DNA of 64,000 nucleotides, from assembly GCF_001584725.1 (NCBI RefSeq), contig NZ_CP014606.1:1517501-1581500 (forward strand), in the 5' to 3' direction. The notes beneath the pieces are model-generated. The model ran no database searches, was not told where the DNA came from, and was given only the letters and a program-made list of their open reading frames with translations. This DNA is from an endosymbiont 'TC1' of Trimyema compressum. GTDB taxonomy: Bacteria; Bacillota; TC1. The translations under genes were made by a program, and so were the position numbers. Numbering within the stretch: position 1 is the first letter of the stretch; each line of letters begins with the position of its first letter. Below are positions 1 to 8,058 of this stretch, in pieces.

Positions 1-64
1 TGATTCCTGTAATAACGCCATCTAGAATTTCACCTTCTGTTGGCTGAATCTTATTTTGTTCCAT
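1..64 (-). CDS. S1 RNA-binding domain protein, N-terminal fragment
   Basis: Only the first 21 codons lie in the window (MEQNKIQPTEGEILDGVITGI); the rest runs off the left edge. The pattern of a short lead-in followed by G-x-I-L-x-G-V-I-T-G-I is the first strand of an S1 OB fold, as in the YabR / general stress protein 13 family. A strong GGAGG ribosome binding site sits 5 bases before the ATG. It follows divIC, which is the normal place of the small S1 protein in Bacillus and clostridial genomes. The family binds RNA or ribosomes. The assignment rests on the N-terminus and context only. Confidence 0.7.
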   Translation of the reverse strand, partial: MEQNKIQPTEGEILDGVITGI

Positions 65-92
65 TTTTCCTCCATTTAACTAGTTATTATAT

Positions 93-425
93 TTATTGTT
101 CCTTTAATACAAGGACTTTTTCACCTGGTTTTAACAATCCTAAAGCTTTCTTAGTTTCGTGTTCAAGAACTTCCGGACTATCAATTTGACTCTTCTTCGT
201 CAATAATTCTTGTTTTTCTCTATAGAGCGCTTCTATTTGATCCCCAATTGCTTTATTAGCATTATAAATTTGCACACTCTCATAAACTCCCTTTCCAATA
301 TTAAAAAATAAAAAAATAAGAACAGCACTAATAGCAACAATTGCAATGGTTTGATTACGCTGCCTTTTGTCCATTTGTCGCTTCGGTTTTTGAAGGAGTT
401 CTCTTTTTCCTCTCTTGATTTTCAT
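93..425 (-). CDS. divIC: Septum formation initiator DivIC/FtsB-like protein
   Basis: A 110-residue bitopic membrane protein. A basic cytoplasmic N-terminus (about residues 1-25, rich in K/R) is followed by one transmembrane helix (about 27-46). A coiled-coil extracellular part (about 50-82) and a short conserved tail ending in the L-K-P-G-E-K-V motif typical of DivIC/FtsB complete it. DivIC partners with FtsL and DivIB in the divisome and helps activate septal peptidoglycan synthesis. The size is normal for the family. It sits between an amidohydrolase gene and the S1 gene; in spore-formers yabP and yabQ normally precede it and they are absent here. Confidence is high from topology and context. 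Confidence 0.88.
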   Translation of the reverse strand: MKIKRGKRELLQKPKRQMDKRQRNQTIAIVAISAVLIFLFFNIGKGVYESVQIYNANKAIGDQIEALYREKQELLTKKSQIDSPEVLEHETKKALGLLKPGEKVLVLKEQ

Positions 426-493
426 AATTCCCCCTAGTAAGTCTCACATACCTTCATTATATACAAATACCCATTGCTCGTCAAAACAAATCT

Positions 494-1333
494 CTATATT
501 CCATAGAACTTTTCAGCATTACCACCTAGTATATTAACCATTTCCTCATTTGTTAGCCCTGTTTTTGCGAAATAGGATTCATAGCGCTTAATAGACACCA
601 ATGGACAATCACTACCAAAAACTACTTTATCCAAAATGCCAATAGTTTTTAAAACCTGAAAAACAGCTGGCTCATATAAGAAAACAGCAACAGCTGTATC
701 ATAATAGAGATTTTTCAAATCCTTTTTCATTTCTTTCGTCAGCTCATAAAAAGGAAGCCCTCCACCTAAGTGAGCCGTTACAATTTTATTATCAGGAAAA
801 TACATAGCTATAGTAGCTATTTCTACAGGATTTACATTTACTTTCCCTGGATAGTAATGACCTACTGGTTCATTACTATGAATATTCACAACTAAATTTT
901 TAGATTTACAAAAATCCATTAATGGCTCTAAGTCCTTTTTATTATAAGGATCAATATGTTGTCCTGATAAGAAAAGCTCACCGACACCTGCTAAACCTGC
1001 TTCATAAGACCTCCTGGCCTCCAAAATGGCACCTGGGGCTTTAGGCGAGATAGCCATATGACCAATGAGGCGACGGGGGTACTTTTTAACCATTTCAATA
1101 GTATAGTCATTAACGTACTTACATAAACCTAAATCGTTAAAAGAAAAACCAAAACAAATACCCTTATCAAAATCTCCTTCATCTAAATTATAGATTAAAT
1201 CTTCAGCAGTGGCATAACGATTGTTCTTAGTACCTGCTAGGAGAGCCCAATAAGGTTCTTTATCAAATATTTTCTTGTAGTCCCTGATTAAACCAGGTGG
1301 TGTTAAGTGCATATGGCAATCAATCTTTTTCAT
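494..1333 (-). CDS. Amidohydrolase family protein (TIM-barrel, ACMSD-like)
   Basis: A 279-residue metal-dependent hydrolase of the amidohydrolase-2 type. Visible metal and catalytic motifs are D-C-H-M-H at residues 5-9 (the HxH metal ligands on strand 1), a His in VNIHSNEP, the HLGGG motif and GSDCPL near the C-terminus with the conserved Asp. The family contains decarboxylases and hydrolases acting on small ring compounds or lactones, and the substrate cannot be told from sequence. It lies 3 bases after rqcP and about 70 bases before divIC, so it probably belongs to the same transcription unit. It occupies the place where sporulation genes yabP/yabQ sit in many relatives. The reading frame is intact and of normal length. 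Confidence 0.8.
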   Translation of the reverse strand: MKKIDCHMHLTPPGLIRDYKKIFDKEPYWALLAGTKNNRYATAEDLIYNLDEGDFDKGICFGFSFNDLGLCKYVNDYTIEMVKKYPRRLIGHMAISPKAPGAILEARRSYEAGLAGVGELFLSGQHIDPYNKKDLEPLMDFCKSKNLVVNIHSNEPVGHYYPGKVNVNPVEIATIAMYFPDNKIVTAHLGGGLPFYELTKEMKKDLKNLYYDTAVAVFLYEPAVFQVLKTIGILDKVVFGSDCPLVSIKRYESYFAKTGLTNEEMVNILGGNAEKFYGI

Positions 1334-1335
1334 AA

Positions 1336-1600
1336 CTATTCTTCATCCATTTTATTCACACTGACTAAGTCATAAAGAATGCCAACATCCTCTTTTTTTT
1401 ACAACTTCTTTAATATCAGTCACTTTAACTATGGTTTTTCTGCAACCATAAATAATGGCAATTTGATCATCAATTTTCACTTCATAGCTTGCCTTAATTG
1501 ATTTATTATTGACTAAAACTTTGCCATGATCACAAAGCTCTTTGCCTACACTTCTTCTTTTTACTAAACGAGTTATTTTTAAATATTTATCAATTCTCAT
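1336..1600 (-). CDS. rqcP: S4-domain RNA-binding protein RqcP, with a +1 A homopolymer frameshift
   Basis: The protein starts MRIDKYLKITRLVKRR, the hallmark S4-domain start of RqcP (formerly YabO / heat-shock protein 15 type), which works with RqcH in ribosome quality control by helping add alanine tails to stalled nascent chains. An upstream in-frame ATG at 1645 overlaps a strong hairpin, so the start at 1600 is preferred. In the assembled frame the protein ends abnormally as RGCWHSL. Removing one A from the run of eight A (minus strand, about 1389-1396) instead gives KEDVGILYDLVSVNKMDEE and a stop at 1336, a normal family C-terminus. So the gene carries one homopolymer indel that affects only the tail. 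It could be an assembly error, be corrected by polymerase slippage, or be a fresh mutation. The S4 fold itself is intact. Confidence 0.82.
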
Positions 1601-1614
1601 AATTCTTCTTTTGA

Positions 1615-1642
1615 AATAAGACCGGGATACCCCGGTCTTATT
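1615..1642 (-). terminator. Perfect GC-rich hairpin downstream of hup
   Basis: A 12-bp perfect stem (AATAAGACCGGG paired with its complement) around a 4-base loop lies between hup and rqcP. On the minus strand it is followed by TTTC, a weak U-tract, so it may act as a partial terminator, a processing site or a 3-prime stabiliser of the hup message. On the plus strand a longer T-run follows, but no plus-strand gene is nearby. Confidence 0.6.
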
Positions 1643-1680
1643 CATTTTCCTTTTTTAATTCTAAGCTTCTTTAAGGTGTT

Positions 1681-1956
1681 TTACTTCTTTACAGCATCTT
1701 TTAATACTTTACCAGCTTTAAATGCTGGAACTTTTGAAGCTGGAATTTGCATAGGTTCTTTTGTTTTTGGGTTGTGCCCTGTACGAGCAGCTCTTTCTCT
1801 AACTTCGAAAGTACCAAATCCAACGAGTTGAACCTTTTCTCCCTTTTTAAGGCTGTCTTTAATCCCTTGGAATACTGCTGATACAGCTTTTTCAGCATCT
1901 TTTTTAGATAAGCCAGTACTGTCTGCAACTACACCTACTAAATCTCCTTTATTCAT
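1681..1956 (-). CDS. hup: HU-family DNA-binding protein
   Basis: A 91-residue histone-like protein. It begins [19 protein letters not shown] and carries the family signature [20 protein letters not shown] at the beta-arm. It ends with the K-A-G-K-x-L-K-x-A-V pattern. HU bends and compacts DNA as a dimer. The gene has a good ribosome binding site (GGAGGG) and its own promoter upstream, and it is followed by a strong hairpin, which suggests high, partly independent expression. The position between prsA and rqcP is the usual one in this cluster. The frame is intact. Confidence 0.96.
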   Translation of the reverse strand: MNKGDLVGVVADSTGLSKKDAEKAVSAVFQGIKDSLKKGEKVQLVGFGTFEVRERAARTGHNPKTKEPMQIPASKVPAFKAGKVLKDAVKK

Positions 1957-2010
1957 CTGAGTCCCTCCTTATTTTAACTATGTTCAATGTATTTGTCTTT
2001 ACTTTTATTA

Positions 2011-2039
2011 ATTGTACACAATCTCTTTTATTTTTGCAA
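2011..2039 (-). promoter_or_regulatory. Sigma-70 type promoter of hup
   Basis: On the minus strand TTGCAA (2034-2039) and TACAAT (2011-2016) are separated by exactly 17 bases. They lie about 55 bases upstream of the hup start codon, in the gap after the prsA remnant. This close match to the housekeeping consensus supports independent transcription of hup. Confidence 0.7.
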
Positions 2040-2073
2040 GTATTTCTTTTGATTTCATAATGCCGCTTATTTC

Positions 2074-3031
2074 TTACTTACTAGTAGTAAAAGTCATTTT
2101 TCTTTCTATCTTTGCATTTTCTAAAAGGCTAGTCATATATGCTGTATAGCGTTCTTCTCTTTGGGTACTGTAAATATCATCTTCAACAGAACTTTTTAAA
2201 TCAGCATAACTATCTTTTACATCATTTGCTTTAATAACATGGTAACCATAGTCTGTTTTAACAGGTACTTTAGTGTATTCCCCTTTATTTAAAACTACTA
2301 CAGCAGCTGTAAAGGGCTCTACAAAAGGTGACTTAGCCTTACTAACAAATTCACCTAAATTCCCCCATTGATTTGACGCTAACATCATTATTAAATTCAT
2401 TCGATAAAGCTACAAAGTCTTCTCCTGCATCTAAGCGAGCAATTATAGACGCAGCTTTAGCTTTTGCATCTTCATCTGTTGAAGCATCAGCGCTACTAAT
2501 TAATATATGGCTTGGTTCCACTTGCTTATATTTTCCTGGATCAGTAGCAAAAGCAGCCTTTACAGCCGCTTCATCAATAGGCACGCTATCAACAACTACA
2601 GTTCTATACCATTTCATGTATGAAATTTGATCTATATATGATTTAGTCACTTCTTCAGGATAGCCTTTTCAGCTAATAAATTAAGATAAGCCTCTCTGCT
2701 ACAAAAGGATGCTGCCTTCTTTATCAATTTCTCTATTAGCCTCTTCCATAGTTACAACAATATTATGTTTTACATAATCTTGATTTAATATTTTCTGACT
2801 GATTAAACGTTCATATAATTGCTCTTTGGTTTTTTCATAAACAACTTGACCATTGGTTTCTCCCAATTGAGTTGTTTTAGCATCTAATTCCTTCTTGAAA
2901 ATATCTTCCCCATTAACAACAGCAATTACTTTACTATCATTTTGGCATCCTGTTAAAAAGAGAGCGCCTATTAGTAAAACACCCATTATACCTTTTAACC
3001 AATTTTTCAATCTGTCCCCTCTTTTAGTCAC
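2074..3031 (-). pseudogene. prsA: PrsA-like foldase lipoprotein (parvulin PPIase), frameshifted
   Basis: The N-terminal piece (start 3031) has a basic lead, a hydrophobic signal and the lipobox L-F-L-T-G-C at about residues 26-31, followed by a SurA/PrsA-type N-domain. The middle piece has the parvulin core (SHILISS, then D-A-G-E-D-F-V-A-L-S-N-E-F), and the last piece has GEFVSKAKSPFVEPF and GYHVIKA, the end of the PPIase fold. These pieces lie in different frames. There is an extra T near 2700, a missing G near 2665 and a third indel near 2380. All three sites can be repaired by single-base changes, so decay is recent. PrsA folds exported proteins on the outer face of the membrane. The start overlaps the mfd stop by 8 bases. 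A homopolymer error at all three sites is possible but less likely than true decay. Confidence 0.85.
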
Positions 3032-6000
3032 CTTGATTCTCTATGACAAGCTTATCCAACATTTCAAGAAATGATAATAAGCTTTCTCCACTTACTGTAT
3101 CTATTGTATAGTATATTACAATTTTATCTTTCTCTTCATAAGTAATCTGTTTTTTATGTGTGTTTTTGATGATTTTAGCTAAGCCCATAGTTATGTTATT
3201 ATTTTTAAAAGTAAACACAAGACCTTTCATATTCTTGCCTATTTTTTCAATTTTCAAACGAGCAGCTAAAAGTCTTATATGGGCTACTAAAAACAAGTGA
3301 TTCACCACATCAGGCAATGGCCCAAAACGATCAATAATCTCTTCTCTTAAACTCCCTAAAGATTCTTCATCATCAATATTAGCCATTTTTTTATAAAGTG
3401 CCACTTTAACATTAGGAATTGGTACATACTCATCAGGTAGATAGGCTTCAATATCCATTGGCAGAACAAGGGGTTCTCCTCTAACAGGTTCCTCAGACAC
3501 CTCACCTGATAAACGCCTTGCCTCTTCATCTAAAATCTTACAATAGAGATCAAATCCTACTGAAAGCATATGACCATGTTGCTCTTTTCCTAATAGATTA
3601 CCTGCACCTCTAATTTCTAAATCAAGCATAGCAATTTTAAAACCTGAGCCAAGCTCTGTCAACTCCTTAATTGCCTGTAGACGTTTTATAGCATTATCAC
3701 TTAAGTTTTTTTGACTATGAAACATAAAGTAAGCCGAAGCCACTTTATTTGAACGGCCGATTCTACCTTTAATTTGGTAAATTTGAGAAAGACCTAACAT
3801 ATCAGCATTTTCTATTATTAATGTATTGGCATTTTTTATATTTAAACCATTTTCAATTAGTGTCGTGCAAAGCAATACATCGACACGGCCTTCAAAAAAA
3901 TCCAACATATTCTTTTCTAATGTTTTTTCATCCATTTGGCCATGAGCAATTGCAATACTCACTTCTGGTACAATACTTTGTAAAGTCCGCTTTTTATCTT
4001 CAATATTCTTTACAGTATTATACAGATAATAAATCTGCCCATTTCGTTGTTTTTCTTTAAGAATACTATTCCTAATAACACTGTCATCATGAGCTAAAAC
4101 ATATGTTTGAACAGGATAGCGCTCCTTTGGAGCAGTCTCAATAACACTTAAATCACGAGCACCAGCTAAAGCCATATGGAGGGTCCTCGGAATGGGTGTG
4201 GCAGAAAGTGCTAGGGAATCAATATTGTTTTTCAGAGCTTTTAAACGCTCTTTATGAGTTACACCAAACTTCTGTTCCTCATCAACAATTAACAGTCCCA
4301 AATCCTTAAATACTACACCTTTAGACAACAAACGATGGGTACCAATTAAAATATCAATTTGACCCTTAGCCAAATCCTCAATAACTTCTTTTTGTTTTTG
4401 CTTCGATACAAAACGATTTAAAAGTCCTATATGCATAGGGAAATCTTGAAACCGTCTTATAAAGGTTTCATAGTGTTGCTGTGATAAAACTGTAGTCGGG
4501 GATAAAAGTACAACTTGCTTCCCTTCAATAGCTGCCTTAAAAGCAGCCCGTAAAGCAACTTCCGTTTTGCCATAACCTACATCTCCAATAACAATGCGAT
4601 CCATAGGTGTTGTTTTTTCCATATCCCCCTTAACGTCTATAATAGCCTTCATCTGGTCTTCTGTTTCCTCATAGGGAAATGTATCTTCAAATGCCATTTG
4701 CCAAGGAGTATCTTTTGAAAAAGCATAACCTACTGCCATTTTTCTTTCAGAATAAAGTTTCAATAAATCTTTAGCCGTCTCACTAACAGCTACACGAACC
4801 TGTTCTTTGGTTTTTTCCCAATCATTGGCTCCTAAACTAGAAAGTCGTGGATGATGCTCTTCCCCTCCAATATATTTTTCAATTGCTTCAATATTATCTA
4901 CAGGAATAAACAATCTTCCTGTACCTGAAAATACTAATTTTAAATAGTCTTTGCAAATACCTAATACTTCTTTAGATTCAATGCCATCATATTGAGCAAT
5001 ACCATATTCTTCATGGACTATATAGTCTCCTAATTTAATATCAATAAAAGGATCTAATTTTTTCTTTTTCTCTTTTTTCTTCTTTTTAGAACCACTTTTA
5101 ACTTGACCAAAAATTGTTTTCTCACTAATACAAACTACATTTAGCCTTGGTAATCTAAAACTCTCTCCTAAATAGCCTTTTTCAATGTGGATTTTCTCTC
5201 CTACTAAGCCATGGCTTCTGAGCAACTTTTCTAAACTTTTCTTCTTATTGTCGTCTGTAGCAAAAAGGTATATTGTATCCTCATTTCTCATATAGTTTAT
5301 AATTTCCTTAACAAAGAAATCCATTTCCCCTAAAAAAGATGGAATTAAAGATTTCTCCCAGCGTACAAATGTTCCAAATTGTAGGGCTGTTTCTTTATAG
5401 TAAAAAAGATAGGAAAAAACTTTATGCCAATCTTTAAATAATCTGAAAAAATCTTCTTTAAAGTATGTTTCACCTTGAATGGGATGAATTAAACCTTCCT
5501 CAATACCTTCAGCTATGGTTTCTTCATTTTCTCTTAAGAATATAGCTTGGTTGGTTTTAATAGTTTCATACTCTCTAAAGAGAAGGGTTGGTTTTTTCTT
5601 ACTATAGTCTGTTAAAGATACTAATTCCTCAAAAAAAGCAGGGAAAAAGCGTTCCTTCTCTTCTGAATAGATACCATCTTCCATAGTCTCTATTTCTTCA
5701 CGTAAAGCACCATAAGTATATTCTTTTAAAGTTTTAATAGCTACTTTTACATTACCATTTTGAAGGGGCAAATCTGTTGTTGAAAAAATTTCTACTTTCT
5801 TAATTTCTTCAATAGTTCGCTGATTTTCTAAATCAAAATGCTTAATTTTTTCAATTTCCTCATCAAAAAAATCAACCCGTATAGGATAATCATCTGTTGG
5901 CACAAAAATATCAACAATATCCCCTCTTACACTAAACTGAGCCTTATTTTCAACTAAAGGTTCTTTCCTATAGCCTAAATAGACTAATCGCTCTATTAGT

Positions 6001-6452
6001 GTATCCCGTTTAATAGACTCCCCTATTTTAAGGGTGAATACATCTTTTAAAAACAGCTCTGTAGGAATATATTTATCAGATAAAGCTTCTTCTGTTAGTA
6101 AGAGAATATCAATTTTACCTTCTAATAAATTTTTTAAGATTCTTAAACGTTCATCTTTAATATCTCTACTTTTAAGATAAGTGCGATAAGGCAATAACTG
6201 TCTTTTTGGTAAAAAAGCAACTTTTTTCCCTAGCCATTGTTCTAAATCGGCAAAAAGTAATTCCCCTTCTTGTTGATCAGTTACCACAAAAAGTGGTTTT
6301 TTGAGTTTCTTTCTCAAAGCCATATAAAATAAGGCTTCATTACTTGAAGAAAGACCAAAACAGCCAACACTGTTCTCGCCATTATTAAATGCCTCTTCTA
6401 TGCGCTCTATTTCATTGGTATTTTCCAGTAGCTCAACTAGATTCTTAATCAT
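3024..6452 (-). CDS. mfd: Transcription-repair coupling factor Mfd
   Basis: An intact 1142-residue protein with the family's usual architecture. A UvrB-like N-terminal region is followed by a lysine-rich linker near residue 460 and a CarD-like RNA-polymerase interaction domain (GDYIVHEEYGIAQYDGIE). Then comes a RecG-like translocase with Walker A GDVGYGKTEVALRAA, the DEEQ box (VDEEQKFGV), SATPIPRTLHMAL and GRIGRSNK, and finally the TRCF C-terminal domain. Mfd pushes stalled RNA polymerase off DNA lesions and recruits UvrA. It is directly downstream of pth (4-base gap) in the conserved pth-mfd-prsA order. A 3.4-kb gene without any lesion argues against a high sequencing error rate here. Confidence 0.97.
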   Translation of the reverse strand: MIKNLVELLENTNEIERIEEAFNNGENSVGCFGLSSSNEALFYMALRKKLKKPLFVVTDQQEGELLFADLEQWLGKKVAFLPKRQLLPYRTYLKSRDIKDERLRILKNLLEGKIDILLLTEEALSDKYIPTELFLKDVFTLKIGESIKRDTLIERLVYLGYRKEPLVENKAQFSVRGDIVDIFVPTDDYPIRVDFFDEEIEKIKHFDLENQRTIEEIKKVEIFSTTDLPLQNGNVKVAIKTLKEYTYGALREEIETMEDGIYSEEKERFFPAFFEELVSLTDYSKKKPTLLFREYETIKTNQAIFLRENEETIAEGIEEGLIHPIQGETYFKEDFFRLFKDWHKVFSYLFYYKETALQFGTFVRWEKSLIPSFLGEMDFFVKEIINYMRNEDTIYLFATDDNKKKSLEKLLRSHGLVGEKIHIEKGYLGESFRLPRLNVVCISEKTIFGQVKSGSKKKKKEKKKKLDPFIDIKLGDYIVHEEYGIAQYDGIESKEVLGICKDYLKLVFSGTGRLFIPVDNIEAIEKYIGGEEHHPRLSSLGANDWEKTKEQVRVAVSETAKDLLKLYSERKMAVGYAFSKDTPWQMAFEDTFPYEETEDQMKAIIDVKGDMEKTTPMDRIVIGDVGYGKTEVALRAAFKAAIEGKQVVLLSPTTVLSQQHYETFIRRFQDFPMHIGLLNRFVSKQKQKEVIEDLAKGQIDILIGTHRLLSKGVVFKDLGLLIVDEEQKFGVTHKERLKALKNNIDSLALSATPIPRTLHMALAGARDLSVIETAPKERYPVQTYVLAHDDSVIRNSILKEKQRNGQIYYLYNTVKNIEDKKRTLQSIVPEVSIAIAHGQMDEKTLEKNMLDFFEGRVDVLLCTTLIENGLNIKNANTLIIENADMLGLSQIYQIKGRIGRSNKVASAYFMFHSQKNLSDNAIKRLQAIKELTELGSGFKIAMLDLEIRGAGNLLGKEQHGHMLSVGFDLYCKILDEEARRLSGEVSEEPVRGEPLVLPMDIEAYLPDEYVPIPNVKVALYKKMANIDDEESLGSLREEIIDRFGPLPDVVNHLFLVAHIRLLAARLKIEKIGKNMKGLVFTFKNNNITMGLAKIIKNTHKKQITYEEKDKIVIYYTIDTVSGESLLSFLEMLDKLVIENQGD

Positions 6453-6455
6453 TAC

Positions 6456-7022
6456 CTATTTCCCATTCTTCTCATTCATAGTTTTTTCAATTCCCTCTTT
6501 AATAAAGAATAAAACCCCATCAATAGACCTTTTAATCACTTCATTAACTGCCTTTTGTTCTTCGTTTGAAAAAGCACTTAGAACATAATCTTTACCATTC
6601 CGCTCAGGCGGTCTTTTACCAATGCCAATTTTTAAACGAGGAATTTCTTTAGTGCCTAGACATTCAATAATATTGCCCATACCTTTTTGACCACCAGAAC
6701 TACCTTTCTTTTTAAAACGGCTTTCACCAATAGCTAAATCCATATCATCATAAACTACTAAAATATTCTCTTCTGTAATACTGTAGTAATTAACTACTTT
6801 GTCAGTAGCTTCTCCACTTAAATTCATATAGGTGCTGGGTTTTAGAAAAAACACTTTTTCCCCACCTATCTGCGCTACGCCTAGGTCCCCTTTAAATTTA
6901 CTTTCTTCTTTAAAAGAAAAATCCCAAGCTTCACTTAAAGCATTTAACATCATAAATCCAATGTTATGCCTAGTATTTGCATATTCTCTTCCAATATTTC
7001 CCAATCCTACAATAAGCTTCAT
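6456..7022 (-). CDS. pth: Peptidyl-tRNA hydrolase
   Basis: A 188-residue enzyme releasing tRNA from prematurely dropped peptidyl-tRNA. The N-terminus MKLIVGLGNIGREYANTRHN holds the catalytic His in TRHNIGF. KPSTYMNLSG, the catalytic Asp in DDMDL, and GSSGGQKGMGNII are all present. Length is normal. It lies in the conserved prs-pth-mfd order, separated from prs by a hairpin and from mfd by 4 bases. Confidence 0.96.
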   Translation of the reverse strand: MKLIVGLGNIGREYANTRHNIGFMMLNALSEAWDFSFKEESKFKGDLGVAQIGGEKVFFLKPSTYMNLSGEATDKVVNYYSITEENILVVYDDMDLAIGESRFKKKGSSGGQKGMGNIIECLGTKEIPRLKIGIGKRPPERNGKDYVLSAFSNEEQKAVNEVIKRSIDGVLFFIKEGIEKTMNEKNGK

Positions 7023-7044
7023 ATTTTCTCCTCTTAGACAAACT

Positions 7045-7082
7045 AGAACAACCTCATCTCCACAGAAGATGAGGGCTGTTCT
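7045..7082 (-). terminator. Hairpin between prs and pth
   Basis: A long imperfect inverted repeat (arms 7045-7059 and 7067-7082, 14-15 paired bases with a small bulge, 7-base loop) lies in the 79-base gap between the prs stop and the pth start. On the minus strand only a weak U-tract (AGTTTGTC) follows. It may attenuate rather than fully stop transcription into pth-mfd. Confidence 0.5.
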
Positions 7083-7101
7083 AACTATAAATACGTCTTT
7101 T

Positions 7102-8040
7102 TTATTTAATTAATTCACTTACGCTTCTATCATCATAAATACAAGCAATTGCACGGGCTATAAATGGTGCAACTGAAAGTACTTTGAGTTTGCTAACCAG
7201 TTTTTCAGGTGGTAAAGCAATTGTATTGGTAACAACAACTTCATCTAAAACAGAATCCATAATTTTCTCAATAGCTGGACCAGATAGCACCGGATGTGTA
7301 CAGCAAGCTCTCACTGTTTTAGCGCCAAACTTCTTCAGAAGTTCTGCTCCCTTTGTAATGGTTCCAGCTGTATCAATCATATCATCAACCATAATACAAT
7401 CTTTGCCTTCTACATCACCTAATACATTTAGTACTTCGGCTACATTGGCTTTTGGTCTTCTTTTTTCAATAATTGCAAATTCCGCACCAATGCGATTTGC
7501 TATATTTCTGGCTCTTGTTACCCCACCTAAATCCGGTGATACAACACAAGCATTTTTAAGCTTTAAGGCTCTATAATGTTTTGCTAATATAAATGCACCT
7601 GGTAGGTGGTCAAAAGGAATGTCAAAAAAACCTTGGATAGCATTGGCATGTAAATCAATTGATAAAATACGTCTTGCTCCTGCTGCTACCAATAAGTTTG
7701 CTACTAATTTTGCTGTAATCGGATCCCTAGCTTTCGACTTTCTTTCCTGTCTAGCATAACCATAATATGGCATTACTACAGTAATTCTACGAGCGGATGC
7801 TCTGCGAATTGCATCTGTTAAAATCAATAATTCCATTAAATGTTCATTTACTGGCTGAGAGGTAGGCTGAACAATAAAAACATCTGCCCCTCTTACACTT
7901 TCGCCAATCTGAAGAGAAGTTTCCCCATCGCTAAAACGTCCTACTACTGATTTGCCTAATGGTAAATCTAAACATTCTGCTATATCTTTTGCCAACTCAG
8001 GATTTGCATTCCCTGTAAAAATTTTTACATTTTTATACAT
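7102..8040 (-). CDS. prs: Ribose-phosphate pyrophosphokinase (PRPP synthetase)
   Basis: A 312-residue class I enzyme making PRPP from ribose 5-phosphate and ATP for nucleotide, His and Trp synthesis. Visible are the N-terminal GRFSDGETS, the catalytic flexible-loop region RQERKSKARDPITAKL, DLHANAIQGFFDIPFDH, and the PRPP-binding loop CIMVDDMIDTAGTITKGA. Length and frame are normal. It lies 18 bases downstream of glmU, the standard partner in Firmicutes. Confidence 0.97.
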   Translation of the reverse strand: MYKNVKIFTGNANPELAKDIAECLDLPLGKSVVGRFSDGETSLQIGESVRGADVFIVQPTSQPVNEHLMELLILTDAIRRASARRITVVMPYYGYARQERKSKARDPITAKLVANLLVAAGARRILSIDLHANAIQGFFDIPFDHLPGAFILAKHYRALKLKNACVVSPDLGGVTRARNIANRIGAEFAIIEKRRPKANVAEVLNVLGDVEGKDCIMVDDMIDTAGTITKGAELLKKFGAKTVRACCTHPVLSGPAIEKIMDSVLDEVVVTNTIALPPEKLVSKLKVLSVAPFIARAIACIYDDRSVSELIK

Positions 8041-8058
8041 TCTAAAGAGCCTCCTATA

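Noticed and set aside
1615-1642. Plus-strand terminator for an unknown gene
   Set aside because: The hairpin has a better T-run on the plus strand, but no plus-strand gene ends here; it is kept only as the hup 3-prime hairpin.
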